Position numbers and translations under genes: made by a program. DNA of 64,000 nt from Streptomyces fodineus (GTDB lineage: Bacteria > Actinomycetota > Actinomycetes > Streptomycetales > Streptomycetaceae), in NCBI RefSeq assembly GCF_001735805.1, contig NZ_CP017248.1:8804001-8868000 (forward strand). Direction: 5' to 3'. A model generated the notes under the pieces. The model had not been told where the DNA came from, searched no databases, and was given only the letters and a program-made list of their open reading frames with translations. Positions 52,271-59,913 of the stretch are shown in pieces (within the stretch, counting starts at the first letter, position 1; the number at the start of each line of letters is the position of its first letter).

Positions 52271-53028
52271 GCCTCATAGCCGCAGCGGGCGTCCGCGACG
52301 CGCCCGCCGCCGATGCCCCGCACGTCCTCGACAACCCCGCCCTCGCCTCCCTGACCGGACCGCACGCCCACTTCGCCGAGCGGCGCGGGCGCGTGCTGCG
52401 TTATCCCGTCGACGTCTCTCCGTGGCTGGCACTGCCCGACGACCCGGACGCGCGCGACTGGGCGGACCTGGCCGCGCTGGCCGGTCCCGGCGCGGAGATC
52501 CCGCTGTCGGGCTACTGCGGTGCGGTGCCGGAGGGCTGGGAGGTCACCTTCCGGGCGGACGGAGTGCAGCTGGTGGACGACGGCCTCGCCGCCGCGCCGG
52601 ACCCGGAGGCGGTCCGTCTCGGCCCGGCGGACGTACCCGAGATGCTGGGCCTCGTGGCCCGTACCCGGCCCGGACCGTTCCTGTCGCGCACCGTCGAACT
52701 CGGCACCTACCTGGGCATCCGCCGCGGCGGCACGCTGATCGCCATGGCGGGGGAGCGGCTGCGTCCGCCGGGCTGGACCGAGATCAGCGCGGTCTGCACC
52801 GACCCCGCCTTCCGCGGCGAGGGCCTCGCCACCCGGCTGGTCCTCGCGGTCGCGCACGGCATCCGGGAGCGCGGTGACACGCCGTTCCTGCACGCGAGCG
52901 CACGGAACACGGGCGCGATCCGGCTGTACGAGTCCCTGGGCTTCCGGCTGCGCCGCCGTACGGCGTTCCTCGCGGCCTGTGCGCCGACGCGGCCGGCCGG
53001 TGAGCGGGCAGCGGTCCCGGTGGCCTGA
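52267..53028 (+). CDS. GNAT-family N-acetyltransferase
   Basis: 253 aa from GTG 52267. The GNAT domain occupies the C-terminal half: ISAVCTDPAFRGEGLATRLV carries the acetyl-CoA R-G-x-G-x-A loop, and HASARNTGAIRLYESLGF the final helix and strand. The N-terminal half is a divergent GNAT-like half of the FR47-like type. Acceptor unknown. Confidence 0.86.
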   Translation: MSLIAAAGVRDAPAADAPHVLDNPALASLTGPHAHFAERRGRVLRYPVDVSPWLALPDDPDARDWADLAALAGPGAEIPLSGYCGAVPEGWEVTFRADGVQLVDDGLAAAPDPEAVRLGPADVPEMLGLVARTRPGPFLSRTVELGTYLGIRRGGTLIAMAGERLRPPGWTEISAVCTDPAFRGEGLATRLVLAVAHGIRERGDTPFLHASARNTGAIRLYESLGFRLRRRTAFLAACAPTRPAGERAAVPVA

Positions 53029-53063
53029 CCGGCACGGGCCGGGCCCATCTGGGTCCTCGTCCC

Positions 53064-53504
53064 TCAGTCGGCCCCGGTCTCGCCCGGATCAGCGTTGTAC
53101 CGCTCCAGATAGGCCGCGAAACGCACCAGGTCCTCCTCCGGCCAGTCGGCGAGCCGGGCGCGGAAGGCGGCCCGGCGGCTCACGGTGACCTGGGCGAGGA
53201 TCTCCCGGCCCGCCTCCGTCAGGTGCAGCACCTGGACCCGGTGGTCCTCCGGGTCCAGGCGGCGCTCGATCAGCCCGGCCCGCTCCAGCGCGGCCACCTG
53301 GCGGCTGACGGTGGACTTGTCCAGCGCGTAGTGTGCCGCCAGGTCCGTGGCCCGGCAACCGCCCTGCTCCTCCAGATGGCTGAGCAGGGTGTACGACACC
53401 AGCGACAGCTCTGGGTGCATACGGCCCGCCGAGGCACGGGCCCGGCGGGCGAAGATCGTCATCTCGCGCTGGATCGTCTCGACGGCCGACTCCGCTGTGC
53501 TCAC
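53064..53504 (-). CDS. MarR-family regulator (divergent to YhgE-like gene)
   Basis: 146 aa from GTG 53502-53504. ATDLAAHYALDKSTVSRQVA and ALERAGLIERRLDPEDHRVQ form the winged helix. A perfect palindrome in the divergent gap (53528-53544) is its likely operator, giving control of both itself and the YhgE-like membrane protein. Confidence 0.9.
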   Translation of the reverse strand: MSTAESAVETIQREMTIFARRARASAGRMHPELSLVSYTLLSHLEEQGGCRATDLAAHYALDKSTVSRQVAALERAGLIERRLDPEDHRVQVLHLTEAGREILAQVTVSRRAAFRARLADWPEEDLVRFAAYLERYNADPGETGAD

Positions 53505-53527
53505 GGGAATACCTCCTCCGGCGTTCT

Positions 53528-53544
53528 AGTTGTATAGTACAACT
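53528..53544. promoter_or_regulatory. MarR operator
   Basis: AGTTGTA-tag-TACAACT, a perfect 7-3-7 inverted repeat, with a further AGTTGTA half-site at 53554-53560. The repeat also contains TATAGT (53533-53538), which could be a -10 box. It lies in the 84-base gap between divergent genes. Confidence 0.75.
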
Positions 53545-53588
53545 TGAAGTGAGAGTTGTATAAGCCAACCTTCGGAGGTTCGCCCGCC

Positions 53589-54701
53589 ATGAGGTCACCG
53601 GCACTGCGCCATGTGCTCACGCACCTGATCACCCCGTTGCTGATGTGCATCGGCATGGGGCTCGCGTACATGGGGGCCTTCGTGACCCCGGAGCCGCACC
53701 ACCTGCCCGTCGCCGTCGTCGGCAGTGCCCCGCAGGCGAAGGTCTTCGCCCAGACGGTCAAGGACACCGCCGGGGACAAGCTCGACGTCCGCACGGTCGC
53801 CACCCGCGCCGACGCCGTCGATCTGCTCGAGTCCCGCGCTGTGACCGGCGCCTATGTGCCGAGCGCCAAGGCGCCCGAGCTGCTGGTGGCGAGCGCCGCG
53901 TCCGACATGGGGGCGACGGCCGTCGAGAAGGTCTTCACTCCCGTCGCCGCCAAGGAGGGCCTGCCGCTGAAGGTCACCGACGTCGCCCAGCCGGTCGCCG
54001 ACGACCCCACAGGCCAGGGCCTGTTCTTCCTGCTCATCGCCCTCAGCATCGGTTCCTACGCCTCGGTCGCCGCCCTCGGTGCCGCGGGCGCCGCCCTGGC
54101 GATGCGAGTACGGGCCCTGCTCGCGCTCGGTGTCTCCGCCGTGGTCGGCGGCATCGGAGCGCTGCTCGCCGGACCGGTGTTCCACCTCGCCCACCACGAC
54201 CTGGCGGGCGTGTGGGGCATGGCCTGGCTGTACTCGGCCGGCATCCTCTTCATCGGCGTCGGCCTGCACACCTTCCTCAAGCGGTGGACCACGCTCACCA
54301 TGATGGTGCTGTTCGTGATGCTCAACTTCACCAGCTCAGGCGGGTTGTTCCGCCCCGAGCTGCAGAACGGCTTCTTCGGCACCCTGCACGCCTTCTGGAA
54401 CGGCGCCGGCTTCGTCGAGGGCGCCCGCAGCCTGCTGTACTTCGGCAACGACGGCCTCGCGCGCACTGTCTGGACGCTCGTGGTCTGGCTGCTGGCGGGC
54501 CTGGTGGTGACCGGGATCGCGGCCCTGCACGAGCGCCCCCGGCAGGCCCGGCACGCGGCCGGCCACGCGGGCACGGCCACCGGTACCGACGCGACTGCCC
54601 CCGCCGCCCTGGCGAGCGCCGATCAGTCGGCGACGCGCGTCACCGATGAGGAAGCGGCGCGGACGGCCGAGGAAGAGGTCGAGGAGACGGTCGGCGTCTG
54701 A
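53589..54701 (+). CDS. YhgE/ABC-2-like membrane protein
   Basis: 370 aa from ATG 53589 (SD cggaggt). One span near residues 15-35, a soluble extracytoplasmic segment (about 40-145) and five spans in the C-terminal half (about 150-330), ending in an acidic tail. The layout fits the YhgE/Pip and ABC-2 type transport-like family. With the divergent MarR regulator it may be an efflux or stress export component. Confidence 0.72.
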   Translation: MRSPALRHVLTHLITPLLMCIGMGLAYMGAFVTPEPHHLPVAVVGSAPQAKVFAQTVKDTAGDKLDVRTVATRADAVDLLESRAVTGAYVPSAKAPELLVASAASDMGATAVEKVFTPVAAKEGLPLKVTDVAQPVADDPTGQGLFFLLIALSIGSYASVAALGAAGAALAMRVRALLALGVSAVVGGIGALLAGPVFHLAHHDLAGVWGMAWLYSAGILFIGVGLHTFLKRWTTLTMMVLFVMLNFTSSGGLFRPELQNGFFGTLHAFWNGAGFVEGARSLLYFGNDGLARTVWTLVVWLLAGLVVTGIAALHERPRQARHAAGHAGTATGTDATAPAALASADQSATRVTDEEAARTAEEEVEETVGV

Positions 54702-54762
54702 CCCGACGCGGCCCGGAAACAGGGAGCACGCCCGGCGACGGGCGAGGCTCCCTGCCGGCACA

Positions 54763-55095
54763 TGTCGTCACCGCACCCGCTGTGCTCCGCGCCGGTACTT
54801 TCCCTGGCGGCCGCCGGCTGCCGGTGCTTCACTCCGGGCCGGGTTCCCTGGCGGTGCCGCACCGGGCGGGGTTCGCTGCGGACATGCCACGCGACTGGCT
54901 CTCGTTGTCGGTGGTTCGCGGCACGGGTCGCGCTGTCGTCACCGCACCGGCTGTGCTCCGCGCCGGTACTTCCTCTGGCCGCCGCTCGCTGCCGGTACTT
55001 CATCCGGGCCGGGCCGGCTCGCTGTGGGCGCTGCACCGGGCGGGGCTCGATGCGGGCACGTCATGCAACTGGTCTCGCTCCCGGTACTTCACCTG
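54763..55095. repeat. Imperfect tandem repeat, period about 171 bp
   Basis: Unit 1 starts at about 54763 (tgtcgtcaccgcacccgctg) and unit 2 at about 54934 (tgtcgtcaccgcaccggctg). Both continue with tgctccgcgccggtact, a Gly/Pro-poor gcc-rich stretch, ttcatccgggccggg-like text and a ccgggcggggctcg-like segment. The repeat fills most of the 450-base gap 54702-55151. No start or SD is present; I do not support a gene here. Confidence 0.75.
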
Positions 55096-55151
55096 ACCGG
55101 GGTTCCTGCCGGTACCCACCGAAACGGGCTCCCCGCCGGGCCCCAACGCCG

Positions 55152-56393
55152 TCACCCCGCACCCGACCCGATCGTCACCACCCGCGCCCATGCCGGGGGT
55201 GCGTCCGGGCGGTAGTCGGGATCGTGTTCGTCGTACGATCCGCCGGTCCGCGGGAACAGACCCACCACCGTCCGGCACGCCGGCCGCGCCTCGGGCCACG
55301 GGGTCTGTCCGTCGGTGAGGACCACCACCACGTCGGGCCGGGTCCGCAGCGCCCGGGCGAACCCGGCGCGCAGATCCGTACCGCCGCCGCCCACCAGTTC
55401 GATGCCCTCCGTCCGGCACAGCGGCTGCACGGTGCGGGCCGCGGCATCGCAGGACAGGACGGAGACCAGGTCACGGCGACCGCCGAGGGCCCGGCAGATC
55501 GCGGCCACCTCCAGCAGCGCGCTGCCCAGTTCGGCGTCGCTGACCGAGCCCGAGGTGTCGACGACCACGCACACCCGAGGCGGCCTGCGCCGCAGACTCG
55601 GCAGGACGACCCCGGGCAGCGCGGCCGAACGCCGCGCCGGCCGGCCGTAGCGGTAGTCCTCGCCCACACCCGCAGCGGAGACCGCCGAGCGCAGCGCCGA
55701 GCCCAGCAACTGGCGCCACGGCTGCGGCGGATGGAACACCTCCTCCGCCCACCGGCGCCAGCCGTCCGGCGCACTGCCCGGGCGGCCCTTGATGCCCTGC
55801 GCCACCCGGAACCGGATCGCGTCCCGCTCCTGCTCGCTCAGCCCGTGCGCGCCGTCCGGCCCCAGCTCCCACGCCCGGCCCAGCCCGTCGGCGCCACTGC
55901 CGCAGTCCAGCCAGGCCAGCCGCTCCAGACGCGGCCCGAGCCGGAAGTGCCGCAGGTAGTCCTCCATCAGCTCGCCCGCGCGCAGCCCCAACTTCCCCGG
56001 TGTCACGGCGCCTTCGGGCCGCGGCAGCCCGTCGCCGTACACGTCGTCGTTGATCTCGCAGTCCGCGGCGATGTTCATCCGCAGGCGCTCCGCGGGGCCG
56101 GTCAGCTGATGCTCGCGGGCGTACCGGTCGCTGCGCCCGTGATGGTCGCGCAGCAGGTGCGCCACCTCGTGCACCCACACCGCCGCCAGTTCCGCCACCG
56201 GGGTACGGTCCACGAACGCCGGTGACACATAGCACCGCCAGTACCGGTCGACGCCCATCGTCGGCACCTGCCGTGACTCCACCGGCCGTAGCGCGAACAG
56301 CGCCGACGCCAGGTACGGCCGGACACGGGCCGCGTGCAGCCGTGCCGCGAAGAGCTTGCCGAGGTCCAGCGAGCCGGGCGCGTCCGCCGTCAT
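55152..56393 (-). CDS. DUF2201-like metallopeptidase/vWA protein
   Basis: 413 aa. The N-terminal domain contains the zinc-binding HEVAH (AAVWVHEVAHLLRDHHG, residues about 71-87), followed by INDDVYGDG. The C-terminal part has the vWA MIDAS VVVDTSGSVSD (about 279-289). These features fit the DUF2201 family of metallopeptidase-vWA proteins linked to MoxR ATPases. Start ATG 56391-56393 overlaps the upstream MoxR stop (ATGA). It likely works as the effector or chaperone partner of that ATPase. Confidence 0.88.
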   Translation of the reverse strand: MTADAPGSLDLGKLFAARLHAARVRPYLASALFALRPVESRQVPTMGVDRYWRCYVSPAFVDRTPVAELAAVWVHEVAHLLRDHHGRSDRYAREHQLTGPAERLRMNIAADCEINDDVYGDGLPRPEGAVTPGKLGLRAGELMEDYLRHFRLGPRLERLAWLDCGSGADGLGRAWELGPDGAHGLSEQERDAIRFRVAQGIKGRPGSAPDGWRRWAEEVFHPPQPWRQLLGSALRSAVSAAGVGEDYRYGRPARRSAALPGVVLPSLRRRPPRVCVVVDTSGSVSDAELGSALLEVAAICRALGGRRDLVSVLSCDAAARTVQPLCRTEGIELVGGGGTDLRAGFARALRTRPDVVVVLTDGQTPWPEARPACRTVVGLFPRTGGSYDEHDPDYRPDAPPAWARVVTIGSGAG

Positions 56394-57631
56394 CGGCGGG
56401 CACCGGCCGGACGAGCGGCCTGGTCGGCCCGCCGGGACAGCGACACCACACCGGCGAGCCGCTCGATCGCCGCCGGTACGTCCCAGTCCTCCCGACGCAG
56501 GGAGGCCAGCGTGGTAGCCGGAACGACCACCACGTCCGGTGCCCCGGTCTCCATCGCCCGCACCAGCAACGCCCAGGCCGCGTCCCAGCGGGCGCGCTCC
56601 GGCCGCCTGCGGACCGCGTCCACCACCCCGTCCAGCACGGCCTGCCGCAGATCCCCGCGCTCGGGCAGTCCGGCGCCCGCCGGGTCGGCGAGCAACGTCT
56701 CGGGGTCGGGCAGGTCCATCCGGTCCAGGCTCGCCAGCAGCTCAAGCCCGGGACCGTCCCCCACGGTGCCCCGGACCAGCAGCGACAGCACGTCCCGTGA
56801 CGATCCGGCAGCGGTCGCGAAGGCGATCAGCCGCAGGGTCGCCTCCCAGCTCCGGGGCGACGGCCAGGCCCCGCCCCGGCGGCTCTCCCCGCTCGGCAGC
56901 CGGTGGACGAGCCCCGGCCGGGCGACGAGGAACTCGCACACCGCGCGCCGGGCGAAGGCCACGGCCTCCGGCAGCCGCTCCGCGCACAGCCGGGGCAGGG
57001 TCGCCCGGGGCCAGGTCCCGCCGAGACCCCGTACGACGACATCGTGGTCGTGGGCCCATTGCAGATGCACGAACCGGTTGGCCAGCGGCGGGCTCAGCTC
57101 CCAGCCGTCGGCGGCCGAGGAGCGGGGGTTGGCGGCGGCCACGATCCGTACCCCGGGCGGCAGCCGCAGGGCGCCGATCCGCCGCTCCAGCACGAGCCGC
57201 AACAGGGCCGCCTGCACCGCCGGGGGAGCGGTGGACAACTCGTCCAGGAACAGCAGCCCCCGCCCGGCGCGCACCAGCCGCACCGCCCAATCGGGCGGGG
57301 CCATCGGGACGCCCTGCACCGCCGGATCGTCGCCGATGACGGGCAGGCCCGAGAAGTCCGACGGCTCGTGGACGCTCGCGATCACGGTCGTCAACGGCAG
57401 GTCCAGGGCGGTGGCCAGCTGGGTCAGCGCCGCCGTCTTGCCGATGCCGGGCTCACCCCACAGCAGCACCGGAAGATCGGCGGCCACGGCCAGGGTCAGC
57501 GCCTCCAGCTGGAGGTCGGAACGCGGTTCGGTGGTCGTGTCGCGGAGCAGGTCCAACAGGGCTTCGGCGACGTGGAGTTGGCTGCCCTGTGGCTGAACTG
57601 CGGGCAGGGTCACGGAAACATGCGAGGTCAT
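56390..57631 (-). CDS. MoxR-family AAA+ ATPase (second MoxR-vWA operon)
   Basis: 413 aa. Walker A is LLWGEPGIGKTAAL (about residue 55), Walker B LLFLDELSTAPP, sensor NPRSSAADGWELSPP with LANRF. It forms an operon with the 676-aa protein upstream and the vWA protein downstream. The ATPase and the vWA subunit resemble the RavA/ViaA and MoxR/CoxE pairs in logic. Substrate unknown. Confidence 0.9.
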   Translation of the reverse strand: MTSHVSVTLPAVQPQGSQLHVAEALLDLLRDTTTEPRSDLQLEALTLAVAADLPVLLWGEPGIGKTAALTQLATALDLPLTTVIASVHEPSDFSGLPVIGDDPAVQGVPMAPPDWAVRLVRAGRGLLFLDELSTAPPAVQAALLRLVLERRIGALRLPPGVRIVAAANPRSSAADGWELSPPLANRFVHLQWAHDHDVVVRGLGGTWPRATLPRLCAERLPEAVAFARRAVCEFLVARPGLVHRLPSGESRRGGAWPSPRSWEATLRLIAFATAAGSSRDVLSLLVRGTVGDGPGLELLASLDRMDLPDPETLLADPAGAGLPERGDLRQAVLDGVVDAVRRRPERARWDAAWALLVRAMETGAPDVVVVPATTLASLRREDWDVPAAIERLAGVVSLSRRADQAARPAGARR

Positions 57632-57676
57632 GAGGTAATCACCTGTGGTGTGAAGTTGAATGAGGGAAAGGGAAGT

Positions 57677-59707
57677 TCAGAAGTAGGTGACGGTGCGGGC
57701 CTGCCGTTGGGTGAGGCGGCGGCTTCGGCCGGTGCGGCGGCTGTGGGTGCCGGAGGTGCCGCCGGGTTCGGCCAGACCGGCCCGGTACAGGCCGTAGGCG
57801 ATGCGCCGCTCGGCCGCCGCCGCCAGTTCGTCCCGCAGCGGCCCCTCGCGCAGCACCGCGCCGGGGCCCAGCAGACCCTCGACCACGGCCAGGGCGCCGG
57901 CGGTGTCGCCGTGGTCCAGCCGTTCCTGGACCCCGGTGAGGCAGTCCGGACGCCGGTGGGCCTCGTCGATGACCCGCAGACAGGGCAGGGGCGGCCCGCC
58001 GAGCGCGGCCAGCAGTTCCTCGTGCCGGATCTCGTCCGGGCCGTGGTCCAGTGGCACCAGAACGCCGTCGACCAGATCGATCCGGTGCGTGGCTCCCCGG
58101 CACTCCACCTGACGCGCCCGTGCCACCGGATCCGGATCGCGGCCCGCACCGGACGCCACGTGGCCGGGCACCAGCGCGGCGGCGACCAGGGGATGCAGCC
58201 GGTCCGGGCCGAGCAGCCCGGCACGCAACAACTCCAGATCGGGCACCACCCAGGTCGCCGCATCCGGCAACACCGGCACGGCGGACAGGCCGCCTGGCGG
58301 AAGCTCGCCGACGATCCGCAGACGCGGCGCACCGTCACGACTCGCGACGTGGTGCGGGAACCCGACCGGGCCTGGCAACTCGTCGGCAGGGTCGGGCCCG
58401 CGCCGGTTCTCGGCCGGATCCAGGGCGTGGCCCTCGTCCGTGGCGTGGTGTGGTTGTCCATGGCGCCGTGGTCCGGCTGGGCCTGACAGCCGGTCGGCGG
58501 CGCTGGCCCCGCGCCGGTTCTCGGCCGGTTCCAGGGCGTGGTGCTCGTCCGTGGCGTGGTGTGGTTGCCCATGGTGCCGCGGTCCGGCTGGGCCTGACAG
58601 CCCGTCGGCGGCGCCGGCCCCGCGCCGGTTCTCGGCCGGTTCCAGGGCGTGGCCCTCGTCCGTGGCGTCGTGCCGTTGTCCATGGTGCCGCGGCCCGGCT
58701 GGGCCTGACAGCCCGTCGGCGGCGCCGGCCCCGCGCCGGTTCTCGGCCGGATCCAGGGCGTGGTGCTCGTCCGTGGCGTGGTGTGGTTGTCCATGGTGCC
58801 GCGGTCCGGCTGGGCCTGACAGCCCGTCGGCGGCGCCGGCCCCGCGCCGGTTCTCGGCCGGATCCAGGGCGTGGCCCTCGTGCGTGGAGTCGTGTGGTTG
58901 TCCATGGCGCCGTGGTCCGGCCGGGCCTGACAGCCCGTCGGTCGGGTCGGGCCCGCGCCGGTTGCCGGTCGGTTTCGGGGCGTCGGTCCCGTCCGCCGCC
59001 ACCGCCAGGACCAGCTGGCGGCGGCTGCCCAGCCGTACGGCGAAGGCACCGTCGTACCGTTCCTCGGCGCGCAGCAGAATGCGCGCCTCGGCCGCCCACC
59101 GGCCGACGGCACAGCCGATCCCGGGCGGTGCCAGCCCCAGCGGATCGCTGTCCGGCGGTGCGGGCCCGTCGGCCCCCGACCGGTCTCGCAGCTCACCGGA
59201 CCTGCGCGCGTCCCACAGATGCCGGTGCAGGTCGAGCCGGTAGCGGCGGTTCGGGCGGGGATGCGGATGGCGGCCGGTGGGCGGGTCGGCCGGATCCCAC
59301 AGGGCGAGGCCGATGCGCTGGCCGGCGTCCGCCCAGGCCGGCGGGGTACGGGCCACCAGGTGCAGCGGGCCGGCCCGGCCCGGGCGCTCGTAGCGGGCCA
59401 GGGTGAGCGTCAGGCCCGGGCGCAGCAGCCCGTCGGGCGCGATCCTCGGCATGTGCCAGCGCAGCAGGTCGGGGGCGAGATGGCGGAGGTCGGCGCGGAG
59501 CCGGGCCGCGAGCTCGCGGCCGTGGGCGCGGGCGACGGAACGCAAGTCGGGGTCGACGTCGATGCGGGCGGCGGCACAGGCCCCGGCCCAGTCCCCGGCC
59601 GTACGGCGGCCGGTGGCGAGCTCGATCATGGACGGTGGCACGGCGTACGTCCGTATGCGCAGCCACAGGGAGAGGCGGGAATCCCCGTACGCGGTGGGAG
59701 GGAGCAT
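57677..59707 (-). CDS. MoxR-operon protein with a central 37-residue tandem-repeat array
   Basis: 676 aa from ATG 59705-59707, first gene of the operon ending in the vWA gene; 45 bases separate it from the MoxR gene. Residues 1-about 235 form a folded region (WLRIRTYAVPPSMIELATG, then YRLDLHRHLW). Residues about 240-450 hold a Pro/His/Asn-rich tandem repeat with a 37-residue period (GHALDPAENRRGAGAADGLS and so on), encoded by a 111-bp DNA repeat. Residues about 450-676 form a second folded part (ATWVVPDLELLRAGLLGPD). No recognised motif or family. It may be a MoxR-specific substrate or scaffold. Confidence 0.75.
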   Translation of the reverse strand: MLPPTAYGDSRLSLWLRIRTYAVPPSMIELATGRRTAGDWAGACAAARIDVDPDLRSVARAHGRELAARLRADLRHLAPDLLRWHMPRIAPDGLLRPGLTLTLARYERPGRAGPLHLVARTPPAWADAGQRIGLALWDPADPPTGRHPHPRPNRRYRLDLHRHLWDARRSGELRDRSGADGPAPPDSDPLGLAPPGIGCAVGRWAAEARILLRAEERYDGAFAVRLGSRRQLVLAVAADGTDAPKPTGNRRGPDPTDGLSGPAGPRRHGQPHDSTHEGHALDPAENRRGAGAADGLSGPAGPRHHGQPHHATDEHHALDPAENRRGAGAADGLSGPAGPRHHGQRHDATDEGHALEPAENRRGAGAADGLSGPAGPRHHGQPHHATDEHHALEPAENRRGASAADRLSGPAGPRRHGQPHHATDEGHALDPAENRRGPDPADELPGPVGFPHHVASRDGAPRLRIVGELPPGGLSAVPVLPDAATWVVPDLELLRAGLLGPDRLHPLVAAALVPGHVASGAGRDPDPVARARQVECRGATHRIDLVDGVLVPLDHGPDEIRHEELLAALGGPPLPCLRVIDEAHRRPDCLTGVQERLDHGDTAGALAVVEGLLGPGAVLREGPLRDELAAAAERRIAYGLYRAGLAEPGGTSGTHSRRTGRSRRLTQRQARTVTYF
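58376..58982. repeat. 111-bp tandem repeat array inside the MoxR-operon gene
   Basis: Anchor sequence cggccgg(a/t)tccagggcgtgg starts at 58411, 58522, 58633, 58744 and 58855, exactly 111 bp apart, with a decayed sixth copy at about 58966. Copies are nearly identical, suggesting recent expansion or homogenisation. The frame is kept (37 codons). It is not a CRISPR: there are no unique spacers. Confidence 0.9.
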
Positions 59708-59913
59708 CAGCGCTCACCTTGCGCGGACGGGACCCCCAATCTGCGAGTCGAATGAGTCGTCATCGCGGCGAGCGTAGCCGCCCACCCGCCACCGCGCCAG
59801 GCATTTGTCCCGCCCGAACCCGGGCGCGCCCCGCGGGGGATGGTGGCCGCCCTGTCCTCGCCGAGCCGTCCGCGCACACGGTGACCGGCGTACGGCCCCG
59901 ACGTCCGCCCCCG

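Noticed and set aside
58376..58982. CRISPR array
   Set aside because: Repeats are 111 bp, contiguous, coding, and have no unique spacers.
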